From Pseudomonadota bacterium (GTDB lineage Bacteria; Desulfobacterota; Desulfobulbia; Desulfobulbales; Desulfobulbaceae), in the NCBI GenBank assembly GCA_009778235.1, contig WRKE01000147.1, positions 1 to 5,312 of the forward strand: DNA of 5,312 nucleotides. Direction: 5' to 3'. Shown in pieces: positions 1 through 5,312 of this stretch (within the stretch, counting starts at the first letter, position 1; each line of letters begins with the position of its first letter). Under the pieces are notes generated by a model. It was not told where the DNA came from. It made no database searches and worked only from the letters and a program-made list of their open reading frames with translations. A program made the translations under genes and the position numbers.

Positions 1-32
1 AATATTTTCATTGGTCATTGCTCGATCCATGG

Positions 33-60
33 AGATTTCTCCCTGCGGTCGAAATGACGA
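33..60. repeat. Dispersed intergenic repeat-like sequence
   Basis: On the minus strand this stretch contains GTCATTTCGACCGCAGGGAG followed by AAATCT. From memory this closely resembles a short repeat found in many copies between genes in diverse bacterial genomes. It has a small internal dyad (ATTTC at 35-39 and GAAAT at 51-55). In its usual form two arms face each other across a spacer; only one arm is seen here and a partner could lie left of position 1. It sits just past the stop of the decayed ORF at 95, as expected for an intergenic element. The assignment rests on recognition of the core sequence, not on a second copy in the window. Confidence 0.5.
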
Positions 61-94
61 AACAAGGGATGGTGTTCGGTGATGAATGAACGTA

Positions 95-586
95 TTAATA
101 ATGAGCCAAGTCACTGCTGAGACTCGTGGAAAGTCCCCGCGTGGATGAAACCTCTCCGCCACGAAGTGTCCCCTGATGAAAGAGGCTTACAATGTCCTCC
201 GCAAAAGGGAGTACCCTCCCTGCGGCTAATTCAGCCCCCCTGATTCCACTTGCGACTGATCGCGCAGCGGCCGTCTCCATTGTGCTGGCACCAAAGGTAG
301 CACAAGTCCTGCTTCAACAAGTGATACCATTTCCTCTTGCCAATGCAGCAGGTCATGACAGGAATATATTGAATTTTAATGCAAAAAATAAAAATATTTT
401 TTGCATTAAAAACAGAAAATGATATGACCCCGCTCCTGATAGCGCTGCCGTGCCGTAGTTGCCCGCATCCCAATTCGTCACAGCATTGGTAGCGAGTTGT
501 CCCCCTGGAATGAGATTGAGCGTTCCGGTGGCAAAACCGTTTGCAAAATTTGATATATCTTGAAGGAGCGCGCCAAAAAAAATCAA
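95..586 (-). pseudogene. Decayed C-terminal remnant of an RHS/polymorphic-toxin-like protein
   Basis: One minus-strand frame reads from the end of hypB to a TAA at 95-97, interrupted by TGA at 353-355 and 314-316. The upper part (about 417-580) encodes a Gly/Ala-rich segment with ISNFANGFATG, LNLIPGG and AALSGAGSY. The lower part (98-280) encodes IRGAELAAGRVLPFAEDIV, then LFHQGTLRGGEVSS and STRGLSTSLSSDLAHY. This style resembles the linker and toxin tail of RHS-repeat proteins, and the STS stretch could be part of an ADP-ribosyltransferase-like fold; both are impressions without a search. Around 303-332 a different minus frame reads VSLVEAG, which would join better with the lower segment, so small frameshifts are likely. 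An AT-rich island (360-423) interrupts the reading. No RHS core, start codon or upstream half exists here, because hypB begins immediately above. I read it as a dead fragment. A small live ORF at 95-280 is possible but has no evident ribosome binding site that I could identify. Confidence 0.45.
360..423. repeat. AT-rich island with a perfect 17-bp inverted repeat
   Basis: About 64 bp contain only around ten G/C bases, in sharp contrast with both flanks. Its core is a perfect inverted repeat: TTTTAATGCAAAAAATA at 374-390 and its exact reverse complement at 395-411, separated by AAAA (391-394). The pentamer ATGAC occurs directly on both sides (355-359 and 424-428), which would fit a 5-bp target duplication, and GGTCAT/ATGACC (351-356, 424-429) forms an outer short inverted repeat. 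It lies within the RHS-like remnant at the point where its reading becomes meaningless. It may be a tiny inserted palindromic element. Alternatively it could act as a bidirectional hairpin terminator for transcripts leaving hypB, although the stem has only two G-C pairs and no proper U-run follows it. Confidence 0.6.
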
Positions 587-605
587 TGGACGTGCGGGGT
601 ACGCC
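575..605 (-). terminator. Weak candidate intrinsic terminator at the end of hypB
   Basis: On the minus strand the last codons of hypB can form a small hairpin: GGCGT (601-605 region) pairing with ACG-T-CC (588-593), with one bulged base and a 7-nt loop. The hypB stop codon follows, and then a run of eight T (575-582). The stem is short and imperfect and is separated from the T-run by five bases (plus-strand 583-587), so termination here would be weak at best. It is listed because it is the only terminator-like signal directly after the last gene of the operon. Confidence 0.2.
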
Positions 606-1311
606 GGGCGAGCAGTTGGCGCAGGTAGGCCAGCCAGGCGTCAAAACCGTCGCCAGTGGTGGCGGACAGGGTGATGGTGGCAATCTCCGGCTTCAGCAAG
701 CGCGTCTGGCCGATGGCCTCTTCCACCGAAAAATCGAAGTGGGGCAACAGGTCGGACTTGGTGATCAGCAGCAAGTCGGCGCTCTTGAAGGTGGCCGGGT
801 ATTTGGCGGGTTTATCCGAGCCTTCGGGGGTGGACAGCAACACCACCCGCTGGTGCTCGCCGAGATCGAAGGTGGCCGGACACACCAGGTTGCCGACATT
901 TTCGATGAAAATAAGGTCAAAGGTTCTGCCCTTGGCAAAGTGTTCGAGCACGTGCAGGCCGCCGTGGATCATGGGAGCGTCGAGGTGGCAGGCCCCGCCG
1001 GTGGTTAACTGCACCGCCGGAACACCCTTGGCGCGGATGCGGTCGGCGTCGCGCTCGGTCTCGATGTCACCTTCGATCACCCCGATGGCGCAGCTTGCCT
1101 TCAGGGCATCGATGGTCCGTTCCAGGAGCGTGGTCTTGCCTGATCCAGGACTGGAAATCAGGTTGATGGCCACTGCCCCCATGTGCTCGATGTGGTGGCG
1201 GTTCGACTCCGCCTGCTTCTGGTTGGCGGCCAGAAGGCTCTGGTTGACCTCGACCACCTTGGGATCGTGCTGGTGGTGTTCGTGCAGTTGACAGCCACAG
1301 GTATCACACAT
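583..1311 (-). CDS. hypB: Hydrogenase nickel-incorporation GTPase HypB
   Basis: HypB is the cytoplasmic GTPase that works with HypA to insert nickel into the large subunit of [NiFe]-hydrogenases. The 242-residue product begins MCDTCGCQ, the N-terminal CxxCGC motif known as the high-affinity nickel site, followed by a short His cluster (HEHHQH, residues 10-15). The G domain shows a P-loop SSPGSGKT (53-60), EGDIETERDADRI (80-92), the CHLDA metal-binding loop (108-112), ENVGNLVCPA (137-146) with its conserved Cys144, and TKSD (184-187) at the guanine-specificity position. T replaces the classical N of NKxD. The length matches compact HypBs and lacks the long His-rich tract of some homologues. 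The ATG at 1309-1311 is preceded by GGAG (minus strand, 1318-1321) with a 6-nt spacer, and the start lies 3 nt after the hypA stop, so the two are probably translationally coupled. It is the last gene of the operon. Confidence 0.97.
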   Translation of the reverse strand: MCDTCGCQLHEHHQHDPKVVEVNQSLLAANQKQAESNRHHIEHMGAVAINLISSPGSGKTTLLERTIDALKASCAIGVIEGDIETERDADRIRAKGVPAVQLTTGGACHLDAPMIHGGLHVLEHFAKGRTFDLIFIENVGNLVCPATFDLGEHQRVVLLSTPEGSDKPAKYPATFKSADLLLITKSDLLPHFDFSVEEAIGQTRLLKPEIATITLSATTGDGFDAWLAYLRQLLARRTPHVH

Positions 1312-1314
1312 GAG

Positions 1315-1701
1315 CTACTCCATTTCGAGTTGATTGAGGATCAGTTCGGTGCCGCCATTCGGGGAAAGCCGGGTGGAACCACACCCCGGGCACACTCGCG
1401 TGGTCAGGTCAGAGCGGATCAGGGCAAGACGGTCGATCTGCCGGGGAAAGGGAATGATGGTGATTTGGCCGCAATCCAGGCACCGGTATTCCGGGTCCGG
1501 GGTTTTCAGCTCAAGGCTGGCGTCGCGCACCGGCTCCCGCTCCCGCTTGAGCACGGAAAAACCGAACTCGAACGAATCGCGGACCACCCCGGAAAAAGGC
1601 CCCAGGGTCACCACCACCCGGTTGATCTTCCGGGCCCCGTGTTCGGCGGCCAGGGCCAGGATCTGCTCGATCAGACTATGGGCCAGGGATAATTCGTGCA
1701 T
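1315..1701 (-). CDS. hypA: Hydrogenase nickel metallochaperone HypA
   Basis: HypA binds nickel and delivers it, with HypB, to the hydrogenase large subunit precursor. The 128-residue product starts MHELSLAHSLIEQI, the family signature; Met1/His2 form part of the nickel site. The central VTLGPFSGVV and SFEFGFSVL stretches are typical. The structural zinc site is CLDC (Cys74, Cys77) and CPGC (Cys104, Cys107). The 26 residues between the two CxxC pairs are about twice the spacing in the E. coli protein, which explains why this HypA is longer than the usual 113-118 residues. The reading is otherwise clean. The ATG at 1699-1701 has AAGGA on the minus strand (1710-1714) 8 nt upstream. It begins 27 nt after the hypE stop and ends 3 nt before hypB, in keeping with a HypA-HypB functional pair. 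Confidence 0.95.
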   Translation of the reverse strand: MHELSLAHSLIEQILALAAEHGARKINRVVVTLGPFSGVVRDSFEFGFSVLKREREPVRDASLELKTPDPEYRCLDCGQITIIPFPRQIDRLALIRSDLTTRVCPGCGSTRLSPNGGTELILNQLEME

Positions 1702-1728
1702 GCCATTTTTCCTTGGTCGGGGAACCGG

Positions 1729-2742
1729 TTAGCAGATACGCGGCAGCGGCTGGCCAGTCAGCGGTTCGAGCAGCCGGCTGCCGCCGATGCGGGTAGTGAG
1801 GCTGACCCGTCCTTTGGTCCGGCCCTCGCCCACCCAGCCGATCAGGGCGGCGGCGCGCCCCTCGGGCAGGCACCGCATGGTCTGGAGAATCTCCTCGGCC
1901 CTGTCACGATCGCAGACCACGATACATTTGCCCTCGTTGGCCAGATAGAGCGGATCCAGTCCGATCAGCTCGCAGGCGGTGTTGACCGCGGGCTTGACCG
2001 GCAGCCGGTCCTCCTCGATGACAATATCAACCCGTGACGCGGCGGCAATCTCGCACAGGCTGGTGGCCAGACCACCGCGGGTCGGATCGCGCAGAACATG
2101 GACCGTGCCGGCATCGTTTTCCAGCAGGGCGCCCACCAGCCGGTGCAGGGGTTGGGTATCGCTGGCGATGTCGCCGCCGATCTCGATCCCGGCCTGGCAA
2201 CTCATGATGGTGATGCCATGGTCGGCCAGGGTGCCGGAGAGGATGACCGCGTCGCCTGGCTGGGCATTTTTGCCGGAGATATTGTGCCGGTGCGAGATCA
2301 GGCCGACCCCGCTGGTGTTGATGAACAGCCGATCGGCCTTGCCCTTGGGCACCACCTTGGTGTCACCGGTGACCACCGCCACCCCGGCGGCCTCGGAGGC
2401 GGCAGCCACCGAGGCAATCACCTTTTCCAGGCTGTCCAGGGCAAAGCCCTCCTCGATGATCAGGGCCAGGCTCAAGGCCAGGGGCCGGGCTCCGCGCATG
2501 ACCAGGTCATTGATGGTGCCGTGCACCGCCAGACAGCCGATATCGCCGCCTGGGAAGAACAGGGGATCGACCACGTAACTGTCGGTGGACAGGGCGATGC
2601 GGCCTGCATATTCGCCCAGCACGGCGCAGTCTTCCATGTCGCGCAGTTGGGGGCTGGTCAGATATTTGAGAAAAAGATTGCCGATCAGGTGCTGACTGGC
2701 CAAGCCGCCGCTGCCGTGGTCAAGGTTGATAAAGGTGTCCAT
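1729..2742 (-). CDS. hypE: Hydrogenase maturation carbamoyl dehydratase HypE
   Basis: HypE receives a carbamoyl group from HypF on its C-terminal cysteine and uses ATP to dehydrate it to a thiocyanate, the source of the cyanide ligands of the hydrogenase iron. The 337-residue product has the PurM/AIR-synthase-like family motifs: HGSGG (9-13), STDSYVVDPLFFPGGDIG (52-69), GTINDLVMRGARP (75-87), TGDTKVV (125-131), RDPTRGG (218-224) and NEGK (269-272). It ends in PRIC, with the essential acceptor Cys337 as last residue, so the C-terminus is intact. I chose the ATG at 2740-2742 because it places HGSGG nine residues from the start as in homologues; the frame stays open to 3111 but that part only shadows hypD. 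The upstream sequence has no strong Shine-Dalgarno, at most GGTAA, unlike the other genes. It follows hypD after a 55-nt spacer. Confidence 0.96.
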   Translation of the reverse strand: MDTFINLDHGSGGLASQHLIGNLFLKYLTSPQLRDMEDCAVLGEYAGRIALSTDSYVVDPLFFPGGDIGCLAVHGTINDLVMRGARPLALSLALIIEEGFALDSLEKVIASVAAASEAAGVAVVTGDTKVVPKGKADRLFINTSGVGLISHRHNISGKNAQPGDAVILSGTLADHGITIMSCQAGIEIGGDIASDTQPLHRLVGALLENDAGTVHVLRDPTRGGLATSLCEIAAASRVDIVIEEDRLPVKPAVNTACELIGLDPLYLANEGKCIVVCDRDRAEEILQTMRCLPEGRAAALIGWVGEGRTKGRVSLTTRIGGSRLLEPLTGQPLPRIC

Positions 2743-2797
2743 GCAATCGTTACCGAGTCGGGTTGAAAACAAAAAAAATCCGGGGCCGCACCCAAGA
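2743..2797 (-). promoter_or_regulatory. hypD-hypE spacer with GC-rich segment and T8 run
   Basis: This 55-nt gap is the only substantial spacer within the operon. On the minus strand, GC-rich sequence spanning the end of hypD and the start of the spacer can form a short stem (CGGCC copy at 2803-2807 with 2784-2788, 14-nt loop). It is followed by CCGGA and eight T (2771-2778). This has the layout of a weak intrinsic terminator or attenuator that would lower expression of hypE, hypA and hypB relative to hypF, hypC and hypD. The stem is only five base pairs, so the call is tentative. No promoter hexamers are evident in it. Confidence 0.3.
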
Positions 2798-3910
2798 TCA
2801 GCCGGCCGCCACCGGCCGCTTGATATCCCCTCCGCCGTAGCGAAAGTAGGCCGCGCAGGTCCCTTCATTGGAAACCATGCAGGGGCCGACCGGCTGCATG
2901 GGGGTGCAGCCCTTGCCATACAAGGGGCAATCGGGCGGCAACAGTCGCCCTTTAAGGATCTCACCGCAGCGGCAGCCTTTGGGCTCCGGCACCGGCTGCA
3001 CCGTGAGCCCCAGCCGGGCGAGGCCATTGAAACGGTGATACCGCTTCTTAAGCCGCAGGCCGCTGGCGGCAATCTCACCCAGGCCGCGCCATTCGCTTGC
3101 CGTCGGTTCAAAGACCTGTTCGATCAGATGCCGGGCGCGAAGATTGCCCTCCTCGGTCACGGCCCGGGTGTAACAGTTTTCCACCCCAGGCTCGCCGGCG
3201 TTGATTTGCCGGATCAGGCTGAGCAGGCCGGCCAGGATGTCGGCCGGTTCGAAGCCGGCCACGGCGCAGGCCAACCGGTAGCGCTCGGCCAGCGGTTCAT
3301 AGGCCTTGCTGCCGATGATGGCGCTGACATGTCCCGGACAGAGCAGGCCGTCGACCTTGAGGAGCGGATCGTCCATCAGGGCGATCAGGGCTTGGGGCAT
3401 GGTCTTGTTGGCCTCGATGACCGCGAAGTTGGCGATGTCCATCCGATCGGCGGCCAGGATGGTGGCCGCGATGGTCGGGGCGGTGGTCTCAAATCCGATG
3501 GCCGCAAACAGTACCATCTGTTCCGGTTGCCGCTGCGCCAGAGTCAAGGCATCCATGGGTGAATAGACGATCTCCACCCGCGCGCCCTTGGCCCGCGCCC
3601 CGGCCAGGGAGCGGCGGCTGCCCGGCACCCTGATCAGGTCGCCGAAGGTGGCGATAATCACTCCTTCCTGGTCGGCTGCGGCCAGCATGGCGTCGATCTG
3701 GCTGGTCGGGGTGACGCACACCGGGCAACCCGGCCCTGAGAGCAGGCTGATGCCCTCGGGCAGCAGCGACCGGATACCGTGGCGGAAAATCGACATGGTA
3801 TGGGTGCCGCAGACCTCCATGATCCGGACCGGCCGCTCCAGGGAGCGGGCGATCTCGGCCACCATGGGCGCGGTCACCTCCCGGCTGCGAAATCCATCGG
3901 CCAGATTCAC
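2798..3910 (-). CDS. hypD: Hydrogenase iron-cyanide scaffold protein HypD
   Basis: HypD is the [4Fe-4S] protein which, in complex with HypC, carries the iron atom while its CN and CO ligands are built. The 370-residue product has all hallmark motifs: EVCGTHT (32-38, Cys34), GPGCPVC (59-65, Cys62 and Cys65), GFETTAP (139-145), CPGHVSAIIG (191-200), and the C-terminal iron-sulfur region CRCGEILKG (313-321), CPLYGKGC (328-335), GPCMVSNEGTC (342-352). Length is normal for the family. The start is GTG (3908-3910) and overlaps the hypC stop as GTGA, with GGAG on the minus strand (3918-3921) 7 nt upstream inside hypC. This implies coupled translation with hypC, whose product is its direct partner. 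It ends at a TGA at 2798-2800, just before the T-rich spacer. Confidence 0.97.
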   Translation of the reverse strand: MNLADGFRSREVTAPMVAEIARSLERPVRIMEVCGTHTMSIFRHGIRSLLPEGISLLSGPGCPVCVTPTSQIDAMLAAADQEGVIIATFGDLIRVPGSRRSLAGARAKGARVEIVYSPMDALTLAQRQPEQMVLFAAIGFETTAPTIAATILAADRMDIANFAVIEANKTMPQALIALMDDPLLKVDGLLCPGHVSAIIGSKAYEPLAERYRLACAVAGFEPADILAGLLSLIRQINAGEPGVENCYTRAVTEEGNLRARHLIEQVFEPTASEWRGLGEIAASGLRLKKRYHRFNGLARLGLTVQPVPEPKGCRCGEILKGRLLPPDCPLYGKGCTPMQPVGPCMVSNEGTCAAYFRYGGGDIKRPVAAG

Positions 3911-4185
3911 CGCACCGCTCCGGGCGAACCATTGTCGACACCCATCATATCGATCATCTTTCGCATCAGTTCGAGGTTGTATTCGGCCTCCTCCGCGGTC
4001 AAGGTGCGGATGGCAAAGCCGGCATGAATGATCACGTATTCCCCCACCATTGGCAGGCGATCGGCCATCTCCAGACGGATGGCCTTGCGTACCCCATCGT
4101 TTTCCACCAGGGCCACCTGGGGGTCAAGCACCTCGTCGCTGCCGCCGTCAAGGGCGACCACCTGCATTGGTATGGCTAAACACAT
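3907..4185 (-). CDS. hypC: Hydrogenase maturation chaperone HypC
   Basis: HypC (HypC/HupF/HybG family) is a small cytoplasmic chaperone that binds iron with HypD and then carries the Fe(CN)2CO group to the hydrogenase large subunit. The 92-residue product begins MCLAIPMQV, the diagnostic N-terminus in which Cys2 is the essential ligand. It continues through VGEYVIIHAGFAI (47-59), the typical beta-barrel segment, and TAEEAEYNLELM (63-74), the C-terminal helix. It is slightly longer than many homologues, with a polar tail after residue 80. The ATG at 4183-4185 lies inside the end of hypF (10-nt overlap) and has a strong GGAGG 6 nt upstream. Its stop overlaps the hypD start. Confidence 0.96.
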   Translation of the reverse strand: MCLAIPMQVVALDGGSDEVLDPQVALVENDGVRKAIRLEMADRLPMVGEYVIIHAGFAIRTLTAEEAEYNLELMRKMIDMMGVDNGSPGAVR

Positions 4186-5312
4186 GAAAAACCTCCGATA
4201 TAAGCTTGACCCAAGGCGATGCCGCCGTCGTTCATCGGCACCATCTCGCCACCATGGACCGTGAATCCAGCCCGCCGCAGCCGCCCGGCCAGGGTTTCAT
4301 AGAGCAATTGATTCTGCATGCAGCCGCCGGCCAGGACTACCGAAACCAGGCCGGTTTGCCGGCACACCCGCGCCAAAACCGCCTCCAGGGACGCGGTCAG
4401 CCAGAGATGGAACCGGCGGGCCAGCACCGGCAACTCCACCCCTGCCCGCAGATCGCGGCAAATTAGACCGGCCAGATGTCCGCTTTCGACCACCAGCACC
4501 CCTTTATCCTTGCCCAGCGCCACCGGGTATATTGGCGCGGCTTCCTCATCCGTGACCAGACCGGCCTGGCGTTCGAGGAGCATGGCAGCCTGGCCCTCGT
4601 AGCTGCTTTCCAGACACAGGCCCGTGAGGGCGGCAACCGCGTCGAACAGACGGCCGCAGCTTGAGGTGGGCGGGCAATGCACACCCTTGGCCAGCATCTG
4701 GCCGATCATCTGCCGCGCGGCAGGGTCAATGGCTGCCAGTGATGGAGGCAGCCTCGATTGGTCAAGGCCATCCAAACCTAAGCCGCGATACAGCAGGGCC
4801 AGGCCCATCCGCCAGGGCTGGGCCGCGGCGCGGTCGCCTCCGGGCAGGGGCAGATGGGCCAGCCGGGCCATTCGGACAAAGCCTTGCCGATCGGCCTTAA
4901 AGACCTCACCGCCAAAGACCGTGCCGTCACCGCCAAAGCCGGTGCCGTCGAGCACCAAGCCCACCACCGGCCCTTCCAAATCATGCTCGGCCATGACCGC
5001 GCCGATGTGGGCGTGGTGGTGCTGCACCTCGCAGCAATCCCCGGTCCGGTTGCGGGCATAACGGGTGCTTAAATAATCGGGATGGCGATCGCAGGCTGCC
5101 TTGGCCGGGGTTGTTTCCAGCACCGCCTGGAGGTGGTCAATGCTCTCCTGATAAAAATCGAACTGGGCCGCTTCGGTCAATTCGCCGATGTGCTGGCTCA
5201 GATAGGCCTCGTTGTTGCGGACGATGCAAAAGGTGTTTTTCATTTCCCCGCCACAGGCCAGAATGTCGGCGGTCGGCCGGCCAAGCGGCACCGGCACCGG
5301 CGAATAGCCGCG
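4176..5312 (-). CDS. hypF: Carbamoyltransferase HypF, C-terminal half (5' end outside the window)
   Basis: HypF uses carbamoyl phosphate and ATP to form carbamoyl-adenylate and transfers the carbamoyl group to the C-terminal Cys of HypE. The window holds 378 C-terminal residues, about half of a typical protein of roughly 750; the acylphosphatase-like, zinc-finger and most of the YrdC-like parts lie beyond the right edge. The visible reading opens with RGYSPVPVPL and continues GGEMKNTFC (21-29), DRHPDYLSTRYA (75-86), then the Kae1-like carbamoyltransferase domain: VQHHHAH (96-102, metal-binding histidines), LDGTGFGGDGTVFGGE (121-136, nucleotide loop), SSCGRLFDAVAALTG (217-231), SYEGQAAMLLE (237-247), LAGGCMQNQLL (327-337) and VPMNDGGIALGQ (358-369). 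Residue numbers count from the window edge. The frame runs open to the edge, so a GTG at 5295-5297 is an internal valine, not the start. The end overlaps hypC by 10 nt. Confidence 0.97.
   Translation of the reverse strand, partial: RGYSPVPVPLGRPTADILACGGEMKNTFCIVRNNEAYLSQHIGELTEAAQFDFYQESIDHLQAVLETTPAKAACDRHPDYLSTRYARNRTGDCCEVQHHHAHIGAVMAEHDLEGPVVGLVLDGTGFGGDGTVFGGEVFKADRQGFVRMARLAHLPLPGGDRAAAQPWRMGLALLYRGLGLDGLDQSRLPPSLAAIDPAARQMIGQMLAKGVHCPPTSSCGRLFDAVAALTGLCLESSYEGQAAMLLERQAGLVTDEEAAPIYPVALGKDKGVLVVESGHLAGLICRDLRAGVELPVLARRFHLWLTASLEAVLARVCRQTGLVSVVLAGGCMQNQLLYETLAGRLRRAGFTVHGGEMVPMNDGGIALGQAYIGGFSCV
4192..4196 (-). promoter_or_regulatory. hypC Shine-Dalgarno embedded in hypF
   Basis: The minus strand reads GGAGG followed by TTTTTC and the hypC ATG, a near-ideal ribosome binding site with a 6-nt spacer. 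It also encodes part of the penultimate hypF codons (the GGF of the hypF tail). It fixes the hypC start and suggests efficient initiation of HypC independent of, or coupled to, hypF translation. Confidence 0.75.

Noticed and set aside
184..187. HypB TKSD (residues 184-187) instead of NKxD as a sign of a broken GTPase
   Set aside because: The rest of the G domain and the metal motifs are intact, and a T at this position is, to my knowledge, a tolerated variant in HypB proteins. The coordinates here are residue numbers; the codons lie at roughly 751-762 of the window.
314..355. In-frame TGA codons in the toxin-like remnant as possible selenocysteine codons
   Set aside because: No SECIS-like hairpin is evident just after them, the surrounding reading is degraded, and an AT-rich insertion precedes them; simple decay is the better explanation.
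192..422. Plus-strand open frame (76 codons) in the left region
   Set aside because: It runs antisense to the remnant and ends inside the AT-rich palindrome, giving a K/N-rich tail; there is no ribosome binding site or recognisable motif.
656..1291. Plus-strand open frame (211 codons) opposite hypB
   Set aside because: Antisense shadow of hypB; low-complexity S/R/M/W-rich translation and no recognisable motif.
2743..3111. N-terminal extension of the hypE frame (to 460 residues)
   Set aside because: It overlaps hypD in another frame, has an R/P/A-rich shadow composition, and HypE homologues start about nine residues before HGSGG, which matches the ATG at 2742.
2726..3562. Long plus-strand open frame (278 codons) opposite hypD/hypE
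   Set aside because: It lies entirely antisense to genes with unmistakable family motifs, its translation is rich in G, Q, H and A as expected of a shadow of GC-rich coding sequence, and it shows no domain I recognise.
1..5312. CRISPR array, tRNA/rRNA, riboswitch or a novel defence system
   Set aside because: No regularly spaced direct repeats, no tRNA- or rRNA-like sequence and no unexplained gene cluster were seen; the window is accounted for by the hyp operon and the decayed left end.

Overview
The window carries the downstream part of a [NiFe]-hydrogenase maturation (hyp) operon. It is read entirely on the minus strand, from the right edge leftwards, in the order hypF (5'-truncated by the window edge) - hypC - hypD - hypE - hypA - hypB. 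All six products carry the diagnostic motifs of their families and look intact, apart from the missing start of hypF. The genes are tightly packed: hypF/hypC overlap by 10 nt, hypC/hypD by 4 nt (GTGA), and the gaps are 27 nt for hypE/hypA and 3 nt for hypA/hypB. The exception is a 55-nt spacer between hypD and hypE that contains a run of eight T.

The proteins together make and deliver the hydrogenase metal centre. HypF activates carbamoyl phosphate and passes the carbamoyl group to the C-terminal cysteine of HypE, where it is dehydrated to a thiocyanate. The HypC-HypD complex holds the iron and receives the cyanide (and CO) ligands. HypA and HypB then supply nickel. No hydrogenase structural gene lies in the window, so the substrate enzyme cannot be named.

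Left of hypB, positions 1-582 are different in character: lower in GC, with no intact gene. On the minus strand they hold what looks like a decayed C-terminal tail of an RHS/polymorphic-toxin-like protein (about 95-586), broken by in-frame stops. Inside it is a very AT-rich island of about 64 bp with a perfect 17-bp inverted repeat. Next to the left edge is a short sequence resembling a widely dispersed bacterial intergenic repeat (33-60).

The GC-rich operon, the gene order hypFCDE plus hypAB and the protein style suggest an anaerobic delta-proteobacterium-like organism (Desulfobacterota or relatives). This is an inference from style, not from a search. The operon itself is well understood biology. 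I found no convincing undescribed system; the most unusual part is the remnant and AT-rich palindrome downstream of hypB.
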